NCBI RefSeq assembly: GCF_008369115.1
Contig: NZ_VOAZ01000004.1
Location: 1-64,000 of the forward strand
DNA: 64,000 nucleotides
Direction of reading: 5' to 3'
Origin: Psychrobacter sp. ANT_WB68
GTDB lineage: Bacteria > Pseudomonadota > Gammaproteobacteria > Pseudomonadales > Moraxellaceae
The notes under the pieces are model-generated. The model did no database searches. It was given only the letters and a program-made list of their open reading frames with translations, and was not told the DNA's origin. Position 1 is the first letter of the stretch. Every line of letters begins with the position of its first letter. Made by a program: the position numbers and the translations under genes. Below are positions 54,726-64,000 of the stretch, in pieces.

Positions 54726-55259
54726 ATGGCAATATCTGACAAACCTGTAAACCGTCGCGCCGCAATGCCTCCTAATACCGATGTTGGCGAATTATTCGTG
54801 CGTCGATTTAATGTGGTCAGTATTTATGTGGCCATATTACTACTATTAGCGGCAGCCATCATCTGGAGCGGTATTAAAACTGCCGAAGGCGTTCAGCAAT
54901 ATCATCAGGATTATAAAACCTTGCAAGACATGAAAAAACAAGAGCGTAAGTTGCAAGTAGAACATCAGCGTTTGCTCATCGAACAGCAGACCTTTAGTGC
55001 GACCCCGCAAATCGCCAGTCGTGCCGTTGCCGAACTGGGTATGTTTTCGCCAACCCTTAAAGATAAGCTGATTATTCAACCGGGCGCCGCGGTCGCGCTA
55101 GCGCCAGTTGAGTCAGATGAGTCAGATGCGGTGGCAACCAATGACTCAGATGTTGTTAATTCAAATACTGTTAATAACGTCGCCAGCACCGACTTATCCC
55201 CCGAGGTAACGCCTGACAGTGCGACAAACGATGCTGATGTAGCGGAGGCTGGACGATGA
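54726..55259 (+). CDS. ftsL: Cell division protein FtsL with acidic C-terminal tail
   Basis: 177 residues. One TM helix near residues 33-52 (VVSIYVAILLLLAAAIIWSGI), then a leucine/glutamine coiled-coil (KTLQDMKKQERKLQVEHQRLLIEQQTF) that binds FtsB, which matches bacterial FtsL although the family is weakly conserved. The remaining 60 residues are Asp/Asn/Ala-rich and look disordered. Placed between rsmH and ftsI, as in other gammaproteobacteria. Its stop overlaps the ftsI start by 4 bases. Confidence 0.9.
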   Translation: MAISDKPVNRRAAMPPNTDVGELFVRRFNVVSIYVAILLLLAAAIIWSGIKTAEGVQQYHQDYKTLQDMKKQERKLQVEHQRLLIEQQTFSATPQIASRAVAELGMFSPTLKDKLIIQPGAAVALAPVESDESDAVATNDSDVVNSNTVNNVASTDLSPEVTPDSATNDADVAEAGR

Positions 55260-57364
55260 GCGATAAAAAAGCCAATGCCAACAGTGGTAAAGCTGCTGCT
55301 AAAAATAGCAGTAAAAAACCAGCCAGCGGTAAAGTCACCAAGCCATTACGCCGCGCCAGTGCCGCCAAATCTGGGCAAACAAGCAGCAAACCTGATAATA
55401 AATCGAGTGATGGCCGTAAAGCCAAGCTGTTTAGTCGCCTCAAAAAGAACGAAGAGCAGGGCGCTTATACCAGTGTTAAAAACCTAAAAAGCAAAAGAGC
55501 ATTTTTGGGTAAAGCGTCTGGTGCATCCTCTCGCGGTGGTGTCGAGCAAGATAAAAACCGCTTTCGTACGATTTGGGCACTGGCACTGCTGATTTTAGTG
55601 GGCCTTATCGGTCGTGCTTATTATTTACAAGTGGCCAATGCTCAATTTTACCAAGACAAAGGTAATGAGCTCATCACCAGCGTCCGTACGCAAAAATCTT
55701 ATCGCGGCATGATTACCGATCGTAATGATTTGCCATTAGCGGTCAGTGCGCCACTAGCGACAGTCTCCTTTAGTCCGCATGATTATGCGCGCGAATATTA
55801 CGAGCTTAAACGCATTATTTTGACCAATCCCGATAGTCCAAAGCTGGTCGCGCGTATGCAAAAGCGCTTGGATAATATGGATTTGACCACGCTTGCAGCA
55901 GCAGCCAATATCTCCGTTACTGAGCTAAAAAAAGTCACGGCTATCGACGATAGTATCGATGTGACCGATGAAGCAGCGGTTAAAGCGGCGTTGCCATCGG
56001 GCGCAGGCTCACATTATCTGCCGCTACTCAATAAAGTCACGCCTGAGATTGCTCAGAGTGTCAGCTCGCTTGATTTTCCGGGCGTCTATGAGAAAAACTT
56101 CTTCCAGCGCTATTACCCACAGCCGCAACCAAATTCGCAGCTGTTAGGTTTTATGGGGCAAAATGCCAGTGACCCTGAAGGAGGCTATGAAGGGCGTGCA
56201 GGTATCGAACGTCAGTATGAAAAAGAGCTGGCGGGCGATGATGGTAAGGTGTTAGTCCTTAAAGATGCCAAGCAAAATAGCCTTAAAGAAATCAAACAGA
56301 TTGAACCAGAAGTACCCGGTAAAGATGTCGCGTTAACGATTGATTCACGTTTGCAGTACTTGCTTTATAAAGAGTTAGAAAAGGCCGGTCGCTTGCAAAA
56401 AGCGCGCTGGTCAACGGGTATGATTGTGGATGTGCAAACCGGTCAAGTGCTTGCACTCTCGACGTGGCCATCCTTTAACTCCAATAATCTCAATGAGATG
56501 ACAGGTGAAAACCAACGTAACCGTGCGCTGCTTGATGTTTTTGAGCCCGGTTCGGTCATGAAACCATTTACCGTTGCCGCCGCTTTAGATTCAGGTAAAT
56601 ATACGACGACTTCTCTAATCGATACCAATCCTGGTTCTATCCGTGTCCGTGGTTATACCATCCGTGACCATAATAATCTGGGACGGATTACTTTGGCGAC
56701 ACTCCTGCAAAAATCTAGTAACGTCGCCTCGACTAAGATTGCTTTATCCTTACCACCTGATGCCATTACCAATATGCAAAGGCAGTTTGGTTTTGGTGCG
56801 AAAACACCGCTGCAATTCCCCGGTGAAGGCAGTGGTCTGGTGGTGACGCCAAAAGAGAAAGAAACCTCACGCCGTGCGACGGTCAGTTATGGTTATGGTC
56901 TGCAAGTGACACTCGCGCAGGTAGCGCAAGCCTATTCAGCGCTGGCAGCAGGTGGCGTGATGCATCCATTAACCCTGATTAAAGATGGCCCGCCACAGCC
57001 AAGCAAGCGTATCATGGCACATGAACAAGCCATGTCTATCGTACAGATGATGGAAAGTGTCACTGAGCCTGGCGGTACGGCTAAGGGTGCTGCAATTGAT
57101 GGTTACCGCGTCGCTGGTAAAACAGGAACGTCGCGCCGTATTAACCCTAAAGGTGGCTACTATACCGACCAGTATCGCAACGTCTTTGCAGGTATGGCGC
57201 CAGCGTCCAATCCTAAGCTGGTCGGTGTGATGCTCATCGAAGACCCGCGTGGTCAGATTTATGCCGGCTTAACAGTGGCTCCTGTCTTTCATAATGTCAT
57301 GAAGGAGGCGCTGCGTTTGTATAATGTGCCACTAGATAAGCCGTTAAAAACTGAAGACCAGTAG
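55256..57364 (+). CDS. ftsI: Penicillin-binding protein 3 (septal transpeptidase)
   Basis: Cross-links septal peptidoglycan. 702 residues, longer than the 588 of E. coli, with the difference in a basic N-terminus of about 95 residues before the TM helix (RTIWALALLILVGLIGRAYYLQV). The non-catalytic domain follows, then the transpeptidase motifs: Ser433 and Lys436 in PGSVMKPF, SSN at 487-489, and KTGTS starting at Lys622. The start overlaps the ftsL stop (ATGA). The last residues run close to the stop without a further domain. Confidence 0.96.
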   Translation: MSDKKANANSGKAAAKNSSKKPASGKVTKPLRRASAAKSGQTSSKPDNKSSDGRKAKLFSRLKKNEEQGAYTSVKNLKSKRAFLGKASGASSRGGVEQDKNRFRTIWALALLILVGLIGRAYYLQVANAQFYQDKGNELITSVRTQKSYRGMITDRNDLPLAVSAPLATVSFSPHDYAREYYELKRIILTNPDSPKLVARMQKRLDNMDLTTLAAAANISVTELKKVTAIDDSIDVTDEAAVKAALPSGAGSHYLPLLNKVTPEIAQSVSSLDFPGVYEKNFFQRYYPQPQPNSQLLGFMGQNASDPEGGYEGRAGIERQYEKELAGDDGKVLVLKDAKQNSLKEIKQIEPEVPGKDVALTIDSRLQYLLYKELEKAGRLQKARWSTGMIVDVQTGQVLALSTWPSFNSNNLNEMTGENQRNRALLDVFEPGSVMKPFTVAAALDSGKYTTTSLIDTNPGSIRVRGYTIRDHNNLGRITLATLLQKSSNVASTKIALSLPPDAITNMQRQFGFGAKTPLQFPGEGSGLVVTPKEKETSRRATVSYGYGLQVTLAQVAQAYSALAAGGVMHPLTLIKDGPPQPSKRIMAHEQAMSIVQMMESVTEPGGTAKGAAIDGYRVAGKTGTSRRINPKGGYYTDQYRNVFAGMAPASNPKLVGVMLIEDPRGQIYAGLTVAPVFHNVMKEALRLYNVPLDKPLKTEDQ

Positions 57365-57434
57365 ACATAAAAGTAAGTTTTTAAATATTCAGCCCTTAAC
57401 TATTTGATGTGTTTTAACCGTTTAGGAATTGCCA

Positions 57435-59174
57435 ATGACCCCGTCTATTTCGTCGCCAAGCAGCACCACAGTCACCTTGCAACAGCTGATTGAAGCTAGT
57501 GGCAACGATAAAGATAGGCAGAGTCATAGTCAAAACCACAAAGATAAACATAGTCTAGCGCAGGCATTGACAACGATGCTAGCAGCATCTAGCAGTCAGT
57601 TATCCAATCTAAAAAGTTCGGTTGCCAATATCCCATTTCATCAATTCTGCTTAGACAGCCGTCAGTTAGCAGCTAACGATGTCTTTATGTTATTAAAAAG
57701 TCATACGCCAAATTGTCAAAAAAGTCGTGACTATCTTTATCAAGCCGCTCAACATGCGGCTTTTATCCTATCAGAAATTGACCCCATCGCTTTGCTTACT
57801 ACGGCTAATGTACCGCCGCATGCCAACATTGAATTGATTGATAATGCTCAAGCTATGGCGCAGCAGCAATTAGATGCCTTGCCTTGCCCGGTATTATATG
57901 TGCCCAATATCCGTGATTTTTTAGGCGACTTGATTCAAGCGCGTTTGCAATATCAGAAGGCTGTGATCTTGCCAAAGGTTGTCGCGGTGACAGGCACCAA
58001 TGGCAAAACCACTATCAGCCAATTGGTGGCGCAGTTAACGCAGCTGACCGGTATGAGCAGCGCAGTAATGGGTACAGCGGGTAATGGCAGACTTGGCGCT
58101 CTAGTGCAAGCCAGTCATACCACTGGTGATGCTTTAGCGGTACAGCAGTTCTTATATCAAATGGGTACAGAGAATGCTGAACTATTGGCATTGGAAGCCA
58201 GTTCGCACGGTTTGGATCAGCAGCGTTTGCAGGGTATGCCTGTATCAGTGGCTATTTATACCAACTTAAGCCGTGATCATCTGGATTATCATACCGATAT
58301 GGCAGAGTATGCCGCGGCAAAAGCCAAGCTGTTTGATAAAGCACATTTTCCAGATTTGACCCACGCTATTGTCAATATTGATGATGAGCATGCACAGATG
58401 ATGCTCGACACAGCGTACGCTAGCAATTTAACAGTATGGACTTATAGTTTAGATCCAGCGAAAGCCGCCACTTTTGTTGCCGCTGACATCACGCCAAGCT
58501 TACAAGGTGTTGAGATTAGCCTGCGTACCGAGCTTACCAATCTTACCAATGAAAAAAACCATAGCATAACGATTGTCAGCCCATTATTGGGGCGCTTTAA
58601 CGTTGCCAATTTACTCGCCGCGATTGCCGCAGCGGTAGCCTTAGGGATGAGTCTGGAGCGCATTGCAGCCGTCGTCCCGCAGCTACAAGGTGCCGTAGGG
58701 CGTATGCAACGTGTGCCGTCTATCAATGGCTGTTTTATTGTTGATTATGCCCATACGCCTGATGCGCTCAGTCAGGTACTTGCCAGTCTAAAAACCCATT
58801 GTAACGGTCAGCTTTGGGCGGTGTTTGGCTGTGGTGGCGATCGTGATGCGGGTAAGCGCCCGTTGATGGCGCAAGCGGGATTGGCGGGTGCAGATAAAGT
58901 CGTATTGACGGCAGACAATCCACGTACCGAAGACCCCAATGCAATTTTGCAAGATATGCAAGCGGGTATGACAAGCGAGCAATATCAGCGCACCCATATT
59001 GAACCTGCGCGCCAAACAGCCATCGAATATGCGGTCAATCAAGCAGCGGCTGATGATATTGTCGTTATCGCTGGCAAGGGTCATGAAACCTATCAAGAAA
59101 TTAACCATGTTCGTTATGACTTTGACGACCGTGTTGTTTTGCAAAACGCTTTACAGCAAGCAGGACGCGTATAG
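57435..59174 (+). CDS. murE: UDP-MurNAc-L-Ala-D-Glu:meso-diaminopimelate ligase
   Basis: Adds meso-DAP to the UDP-MurNAc dipeptide. About 579 residues. GTNGKTT at the ATP site, then EASSHGLDQ, YTNLSRDHLDYH and the Mur ligase C-terminal VVDYAHTPDAL and GCGGDRD. The DNPRTEDP motif is the DAP-specifying pattern, so a DAP-type Gram-negative wall is implied. The N-terminus is about 60 residues longer than usual and low in complexity (Ser, Thr, Gln). ATG 57435 has AGGA 8 bases upstream and is preferred to TTG 57429. Confidence 0.95.
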   Translation: MTPSISSPSSTTVTLQQLIEASGNDKDRQSHSQNHKDKHSLAQALTTMLAASSSQLSNLKSSVANIPFHQFCLDSRQLAANDVFMLLKSHTPNCQKSRDYLYQAAQHAAFILSEIDPIALLTTANVPPHANIELIDNAQAMAQQQLDALPCPVLYVPNIRDFLGDLIQARLQYQKAVILPKVVAVTGTNGKTTISQLVAQLTQLTGMSSAVMGTAGNGRLGALVQASHTTGDALAVQQFLYQMGTENAELLALEASSHGLDQQRLQGMPVSVAIYTNLSRDHLDYHTDMAEYAAAKAKLFDKAHFPDLTHAIVNIDDEHAQMMLDTAYASNLTVWTYSLDPAKAATFVAADITPSLQGVEISLRTELTNLTNEKNHSITIVSPLLGRFNVANLLAAIAAAVALGMSLERIAAVVPQLQGAVGRMQRVPSINGCFIVDYAHTPDALSQVLASLKTHCNGQLWAVFGCGGDRDAGKRPLMAQAGLAGADKVVLTADNPRTEDPNAILQDMQAGMTSEQYQRTHIEPARQTAIEYAVNQAAADDIVVIAGKGHETYQEINHVRYDFDDRVVLQNALQQAGRV

Positions 59175-59282
59175 CATTTATAGATAAACAATTGCGCCTG
59201 CCACTCATTTCTTATGCTTTTTAAACAATAGATATCATTAAATATCAAAGATAAGTAGTCATCATATAATAAGGTACTCATT

Positions 59283-60737
59283 ATGACAGCCGACAACGAT
59301 AACAGTATGCAGTCGCAAGGGCTGTATGTTTGGCAAGTAGACAATCTGCTCGCGGCGACCGCAACACTCGATGGACACTGGCAATTTGAAGGTCAAGCGA
59401 CATCAAGCAATGACGATACGGATACAAGCAAATCAATTACCAGCACTCGTATCGCTACCGATACCCGCACCATAAAAACCGGTGATATCTTTTTAGCCTT
59501 AACCGGTGAGAGTTTTGATGGTCACGATTACATCGCTACTGCTATAGAACAAGGTGCGGTCGCGGCCATCGTTTCACATCGCATTTCTGCTGATATTCCG
59601 CAATTAGTCGTTAATGACACGCGTTTAGCGCTAGGACAATTGGCTGCGTATCGTCGCCAGCAGCATAAAAACTTAACCGTCATTGCTATTACTGGCTCTA
59701 GCGGCAAGACCACTTGCAAAGAGATGCTCGGTAGTATCTTTGGACGCCTAGCGCCGACGCTGATTACCCGTGGCAACCTAAATAATGACTTGGGTGTGCC
59801 GATGATGTTGCTCGAATTATCCGATCATCATCGTTATGCCATCCTAGAGCTTGGCGCAAACCACATTGGTGAGATTGCTTATACTACTGAGATTGTAAAG
59901 CCGGATGTGGCTTGTATTCTCAATATTGGTACTGCGCATTTGGGTGAGTTTGGTAGCCGTGATGGCATTTGCCAAACCAAAGCAGAGATTTATAGCACCT
60001 TGACCGATGATCAATTTGCCATTGTTCCTGACAAAGACGACTTTACCAATAAGCTGCGCCGTATCGCAGAGCAGCATACATCACACGTGATTGGCTTTGG
60101 TAATACCGATGTCAGTGCCAGCCATTTAGATGTTGAGCCTGAGCGCAGTGAGTTTAAGTTGCATATTGGCAACCAAGTCCATGATATCAATCTGCCACTA
60201 GCGGGCGAGCATAATGTCAATAATGCTTTGGCCGCTGCTGCTTGTGCCCATGCGCTAAATATCGATATTAGTGATATCGTCGTCGGACTTGAAAACGCCC
60301 GTCCTGCTAAAGGGCGCTTAAATAGCCAGCTACTGGGTATGCATCGTTTAATCGATGATACTTATAACGCCAATCCGCATTCGGTGCGGGCAGCAGCTAA
60401 GGTATTGGCGGCGCAAACGGGTACGCAAGTGATGGTATTGGGTGATATTGCGGAGCTAGGAGAGGCGGCGGTTAGCGAGCATCAAAGCTTAGGACGTACC
60501 ATTGCGACTGCAGGTATCGATGTTCTGCTTTGTGTCGGTGAATACGCGCCTTATACGGTGGCAGGCGCGCAAGAAATTGCGGAAATCAGTGCCCATGCTT
60601 TTGCTGATAAAGACAGCTTATTGGCGTATTTACAGCCTTATTTACAAGCACAGCAAGCGCAGCCTTGTACGGTGCTCTTTAAAGGCTCGCGTTCCATGGA
60701 AATGGAAACACTTATTAATGCGCTAGTCGAGGAGTAG
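59283..60737 (+). CDS. murF: UDP-MurNAc-tripeptide:D-Ala-D-Ala ligase
   Basis: Last cytoplasmic step of the muropeptide. 484 residues. ATP loop GSSGKTTCKEM, GNLNNDLGVPMMLLEL, then ELGANHIGEI, LNIGTAHLGEFGS and YNANPHSVRAAAKVL are family blocks. AAGG precedes ATG 59283. The 108 bases between murE and murF show no terminator, so they are probably one transcript. Confidence 0.96.
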   Translation: MTADNDNSMQSQGLYVWQVDNLLAATATLDGHWQFEGQATSSNDDTDTSKSITSTRIATDTRTIKTGDIFLALTGESFDGHDYIATAIEQGAVAAIVSHRISADIPQLVVNDTRLALGQLAAYRRQQHKNLTVIAITGSSGKTTCKEMLGSIFGRLAPTLITRGNLNNDLGVPMMLLELSDHHRYAILELGANHIGEIAYTTEIVKPDVACILNIGTAHLGEFGSRDGICQTKAEIYSTLTDDQFAIVPDKDDFTNKLRRIAEQHTSHVIGFGNTDVSASHLDVEPERSEFKLHIGNQVHDINLPLAGEHNVNNALAAAACAHALNIDISDIVVGLENARPAKGRLNSQLLGMHRLIDDTYNANPHSVRAAAKVLAAQTGTQVMVLGDIAELGEAAVSEHQSLGRTIATAGIDVLLCVGEYAPYTVAGAQEIAEISAHAFADKDSLLAYLQPYLQAQQAQPCTVLFKGSRSMEMETLINALVEE

Positions 60738-60740
60738 GCG

Positions 60741-61859
60741 GTGTTAGTTTGGTTATTTAGTTGGCTCGGTCAGTACTATACGCCGTTTTACGCGGTTTCT
60801 TCGTTGACGCTGCGCGCGTTACTGGCGGTCATTACCGCCCTTGCCTTTAGCATGGTTTTTGGTGGGCGCGTTATTCGACGTTTGCGTGCGCTGAAGTACG
60901 GTCAGGCGATTCGTAATGACGGTCCGCAGTCGCATTTAGTCAAAACTGGTACCCCGACCATGGGTGGGGTGCTGATTCTGAGCGCGATAGGCGTGTCTAC
61001 CTTACTGTGGGCAAGATTGAACAATCCTTATGTGTGGATTTTGCTTATCGTCATGATTATCTTTGGCGCGGTTGGTTGGGCAGATGATTGGCTTAAGATT
61101 AAGTATAAAGATCCCAAAGGCTTAATCGCCCGTAAGAAATATTTTTGGCTTTCCATGGGCGCGTTATTTGTCGGGATTTCTTTATATTACATCGCCACTT
61201 TACAGCCTGATATTAACACCACGCGTGAAATGCAGGATTTGTTGTTACCAATTTTTAAAGATTGGATGATTCCCTTCTCAGCAGTGCCATTTGGTATTGG
61301 TTTTATCATCTTTACCTACTTTGTGATTAACGGCGCCTCTAACGCCGTCAACTTAACCGATGGCTTGGACGGTTTAGCCATTTTGCCGGTGGTCTTGGTC
61401 GCGGCAGGTTTAGGTGCGATGGCTTATGTGTCCGGTGACGTGCGCTTTGCTGATTACCTGCATGTGCCTTATATTGCCTATAACTCGGAAGTAATTATTG
61501 TTTGCGGCGCGATGATTGGGGCAGGGCTAGGCTTCTTATGGTTTAACGCCCATCCAGCTCAAGTATTTATGGGCGATGTTGGAGCGCTTGCCCTCGGGGC
61601 AATGCTCGGTACGATTGCGGTGATGACCCGTCAAGAGATTGCCTTTGCTATTATGGGTGGTTTATTTGTCGCTGAAGCATTGTCGGTCATGTTACAGGTT
61701 GGCTCGTATAAGCTGCGTAAAAAACGTGTCTTCCGGATGGCACCACTACACCATCACTTCGAAGAGATTGGTTGGAAAGAAACGCAAGTGGTGGCAAGGT
61801 TTTGGATTATTGCCATTATCCTTGTGATTCTCGGGCTGATGACCTTAAAACTTCGTTAA
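60741..61859 (+). CDS. mraY: Phospho-N-acetylmuramoyl-pentapeptide transferase
   Basis: Inner-membrane enzyme making lipid I. 372 residues with about ten hydrophobic helices. [12 protein letters not shown], the [14 protein letters not shown] segment, the catalytic [13 protein letters not shown], the [11 protein letters not shown] site and the LHHHFE motif are all visible. The start is GTG 60741, three bases after the murF stop. A GGAG within the end of murF at about 60731 is a good ribosome site. A strong terminator follows at 61903, so the wall-gene cluster ends here. Confidence 0.97.
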   Translation: MLVWLFSWLGQYYTPFYAVSSLTLRALLAVITALAFSMVFGGRVIRRLRALKYGQAIRNDGPQSHLVKTGTPTMGGVLILSAIGVSTLLWARLNNPYVWILLIVMIIFGAVGWADDWLKIKYKDPKGLIARKKYFWLSMGALFVGISLYYIATLQPDINTTREMQDLLLPIFKDWMIPFSAVPFGIGFIIFTYFVINGASNAVNLTDGLDGLAILPVVLVAAGLGAMAYVSGDVRFADYLHVPYIAYNSEVIIVCGAMIGAGLGFLWFNAHPAQVFMGDVGALALGAMLGTIAVMTRQEIAFAIMGGLFVAEALSVMLQVGSYKLRKKRVFRMAPLHHHFEEIGWKETQVVARFWIIAIILVILGLMTLKLR

Positions 61860-61902
61860 GACAGTCATCTCGTTCGAAAGTTAATATAAGTATCCTGTAT
61901 TA

Positions 61903-61937
61903 AAAGCCATCTCATCCTAAATGAGGTGGCTTTCTTG
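61903..61937 (+). terminator. Terminator after mraY
   Basis: A 13-bp stem (61903-61915 with 61921-61933, one G-U pair) with a CCTAA loop, followed by TTTCTTG. It closes the rsmH-to-mraY cluster. Confidence 0.85.
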
Positions 61938-62046
61938 TTGGTTGTTGACCATTTATTTACTGCGCTTTTTATCGCCCCTTTTTATCACGCAGTAAGCCTG
62001 AATTTTGTTAAAATGGCAGCCATATTGCGATGACTTTGAGATACTT

Positions 62047-62982
62047 GTGAGCTTATTTATTTGTCCCCTTTGCCAGTCACCCTTACAGCCCGCTGCAGAT
62101 ACATGGCGCTGCGATGGCAGCTTGCACCCAAAACAAACTGCTCATCCTTTTGATGTGGCACGTCAGGGTTACGTCAATTTACTACCCGTTCAACAAAAAA
62201 AGTCCAAAGCACCAGGTGACAGTCAGCAATCTATTGAGGCGCGCAAGCGGTTTTTGCAGGCGGGACATTATCAGCCGTTAAATGACTTGATTTGCCAAAA
62301 GATGACGATGTTACTGACGGCAAAAAAAGCCAAACTTAATCAGAAAGACCAGTCCATCAATTGGCTAGATATCGGTTGTGGCGAAGGCTATTACACCCAA
62401 GCAATGGCTCAGACGGGCATGGATACACTTATTGCGGCGGATATCAGTAAACCTGCCGTCGTCGAGCTTGCGAAAAGCAGTAAGGCTTTAGGTCGTCTTT
62501 GGTATCAGCAATATAAAGACAGTGCTACTAAGGCGACCACCATCTATCCGCTGGTCACCAGCGCTGCAAATCTGCCATTACGTGCGCATAGTATGACGGG
62601 TATCAGCAGTATTTTTAGCCCAATCTTGCCAGAAGCGTTTAATGCAGTATTAGGGGATGAGGGGTATTTACTCATTGCCAAGCCCGATAGGAGGCATTTA
62701 GCGACGATGCGCGAGGCGTTATTTGATAGTGTCCGTGAGCACGACTCTGATAAGTTTTTAGACGAATTGGCTCCTTATTTTCAGCTTTTAGAGACACATT
62801 ACGTTAGTACCCATCTAAGTTTATCAGCAGAGGAGTTGGCAGATTTAATGACCATGACCCCTTATGCATACCGTGCACGTAGCGATAAAAGACAGGCGCT
62901 GCTAGCAGAGGTTGCAATAAAACCATTTGAGACTGAAGCCAATTTTGTTATCTATATTCTACAAAAAACGGCCGCTCAATAG
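62047..62982 (+). CDS. rlmA: 23S rRNA (guanine-745-N1)-methyltransferase type protein
   Basis: About 311 residues. The N-terminal zinc-binding motif CPLCQSPLQ with a second Cys/His region (WRCDGSLHPKQTAHPFDVARQGYVNLL) is the RlmA hallmark. A class I SAM-binding site follows (LDIGCGEGYYTQAM). The family methylates G745 or G748 of 23S rRNA. Which of the two applies cannot be told here. GTG 62047 is chosen because RlmA proteins start with this zinc motif. TTG 62005 would add 14 unusual residues. It is transcribed after the mraY terminator, convergent with the cls gene. Confidence 0.88.
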   Translation: MSLFICPLCQSPLQPAADTWRCDGSLHPKQTAHPFDVARQGYVNLLPVQQKKSKAPGDSQQSIEARKRFLQAGHYQPLNDLICQKMTMLLTAKKAKLNQKDQSINWLDIGCGEGYYTQAMAQTGMDTLIAADISKPAVVELAKSSKALGRLWYQQYKDSATKATTIYPLVTSAANLPLRAHSMTGISSIFSPILPEAFNAVLGDEGYLLIAKPDRRHLATMREALFDSVREHDSDKFLDELAPYFQLLETHYVSTHLSLSAEELADLMTMTPYAYRARSDKRQALLAEVAIKPFETEANFVIYILQKTAAQ

Positions 62983-63045
62983 GATTGCTGCATGCTATTT
63001 AATGAAAATTTTTTATCCTGACTGAGTTTTTTAAGAAGGGTTATT

Positions 63046-64000
63046 CTATAAAACCGGGCCCATGGTGGCAATGATGTTATTCCAAATACGATAGGACAGC
63101 GGCCAGTTTTTGACTTCTTCACGCGTCACTTCATCGGAGTCAGTGATATATTGATATTGGCGCTCGATAATATCAGCGGTGAGCGCTTTATTACTAAAGA
63201 CAACGTTGTTTTCATAATTCAAATCAAAGCTGCGTAAGTCTAAATTGGTTGAGCCAATCAAGCTGATTTCACCATCGACAGTCAGGGTTTTGGCATGTAG
63301 CAGCCCAGGCTTATACTCGTAGATTTTCACGCCTGCCTCAAGCAATTGCCAGTAGTAACTATGACTGGTCGCGGCAACGATAAATGAATCGTTTTTCTTA
63401 GGGAAAATCATCGTCACTTCAACCCCGCGATAGGCCGTCGCACATAGGATGCTCACCAGTGAATAATCAGGCACAAAATAAGGCGTAGAAATGATGAGCG
63501 TCTGCTGGGCTTGGCTAATCAAGGCACCCAAAAACTGTGGCGTGGTACCGTGGCGCTGGGTTGGACCGTCCGAAAATACTTGGGCGGGGAAGCCTTCAGG
63601 CTTTGGCGTGCTGTCGTAATAAAAAGTATCAAGCGAGGTATTGGGGTTTTCAGACAGCCAATCGCTGGCAAATAGCATCTGATTTTGCGCAACGATGGGC
63701 CCCTCGATACGTAGCATAATATCAACCCAAGGGGCATATTTTGGTTTCACCAGAAACTCTGGGTCGGCACAGTTACGGCTACCAGAATAGCCAATCTTGC
63801 CATCAATCACGGTAATTTTGCGGTGATTACGCAAGTCAATACGGCTGAACAGCAGCACTTTGAATATATTTTTTAAAGGCAGAGCAACACTAAGCTGTAC
63901 ACCCGCGTCCTTCATTTCTTGCCATATCTTTGAGCCGACCATCTTACGCGAGCCCATACTGTCAACCATTGCTCGACAAGTGACGCCGCGTTTTGCTGCG
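63046..64000 (-). CDS. cls: Cardiolipin synthase (phospholipase D family), 5' end beyond the window
   Basis: The frame is open through the right edge, so only the C-terminal 318 residues are visible. Both HKD motifs are present: the first is NHRKITVIDGKIGYSGSRN and the second HAKTLTVDGEISLIGSTN. Blocks RGVTCRAMVDSMGSR and QRHGTTPQFLGALISQA flank them. It joins phosphatidylglycerol units into cardiolipin at the membrane. It may be ClsA or ClsB in type. The N-terminal TM part that would decide this is outside the window. The ATG at 63969 is internal and not the start. Confidence 0.9.
   Translation of the reverse strand, partial: AAKRGVTCRAMVDSMGSRKMVGSKIWQEMKDAGVQLSVALPLKNIFKVLLFSRIDLRNHRKITVIDGKIGYSGSRNCADPEFLVKPKYAPWVDIMLRIEGPIVAQNQMLFASDWLSENPNTSLDTFYYDSTPKPEGFPAQVFSDGPTQRHGTTPQFLGALISQAQQTLIISTPYFVPDYSLVSILCATAYRGVEVTMIFPKKNDSFIVAATSHSYYWQLLEAGVKIYEYKPGLLHAKTLTVDGEISLIGSTNLDLRSFDLNYENNVVFSNKALTADIIERQYQYITDSDEVTREEVKNWPLSYRIWNNIIATMGPVL

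Noticed and set aside
1-64000. CRISPR arrays, prophage or restriction-modification genes
   Set aside because: No regularly spaced repeats, Cas-like proteins, phage structural genes or methyltransferase/endonuclease pairs were seen. The only tandem repeat is the 12-bp Pro-Thr array.

Overview
The window reads as a chromosomal segment of a gammaproteobacterium of the Moraxellaceae, most likely Psychrobacter or a close relative. This is a judgement from remembered family resemblance, not a database search. The supporting signs are moderate G+C that falls in accessory parts, an aminoglycoside-phosphotransferase-type ThrB, an Acinetobacter-like mesX/mesD methionine synthase pair, a division/cell-wall cluster that runs rsmH-ftsL-ftsI-murE-murF-mraY and then stops, and low-complexity extensions on several core proteins (NusB, FtsL, FtsI, RsmH). 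Most of the window is housekeeping.

Layout. 1-5.0 kb: a DUF1289 protein, a YqiA-type esterase, parE, an acyltransferase and a short-chain dehydrogenase. 5.7-15.2 kb: a multi-helix mechanosensitive-channel-like protein, an FKBP lipoprotein, argA, a secreted hypothetical protein, a patatin-like lipoprotein, recG, and a 54-residue lysine-rich coiled-coil gene on the minus strand. 15.8-20.3 kb: an RND efflux adaptor and permease pair.

20.4-26.5 kb is the most unusual part. A secreted YceI-family gene is followed by a three-gene module: a TbpB-barrel-like surface lipoprotein with a Pro-Thr linker, a Slam-type outer-membrane translocon, and a LolC/LolE-family permease. A second, 5'-truncated copy of yceI follows directly. 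The two 493-bp yceI segments are direct repeats that I align with only two mismatches. The module looks like a self-contained lipoprotein export and display cassette that entered through, or could leave by, recombination in yceI.

26.7-32.4 kb: an AraC regulator and an EamA transporter, then mesX (DUF1852), mesD (core MetE), a flavin reductase and a TauE/SafE permease, which together suggest an oxygen-dependent, folate-independent methionine and sulfur locus. 32.5-40.6 kb (minus strand): glmS, glmU, the run ribH-nusB-thiL-pgpA, and hisF. 40.8-48.9 kb: thrB with an extra C-terminal domain, DUF2007, a class II glutamine amidotransferase, a YchJ-like protein, a DUF457 membrane protein, a DUF3025 protein and acnA. 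49-53 kb: small hypothetical genes, tRNA-Glu(TTC), tRNA-Ala(GGC), a DUF3223-like gene and gltX. 53.2-61.9 kb: the division and peptidoglycan cluster. The end holds rlmA and a cardiolipin synthase gene cut by the window edge.

Main limits: there were no homology searches, so family names rest on recognised motifs. Start codons were chosen by Shine-Dalgarno spacing where it was informative. Promoter calls are weak.
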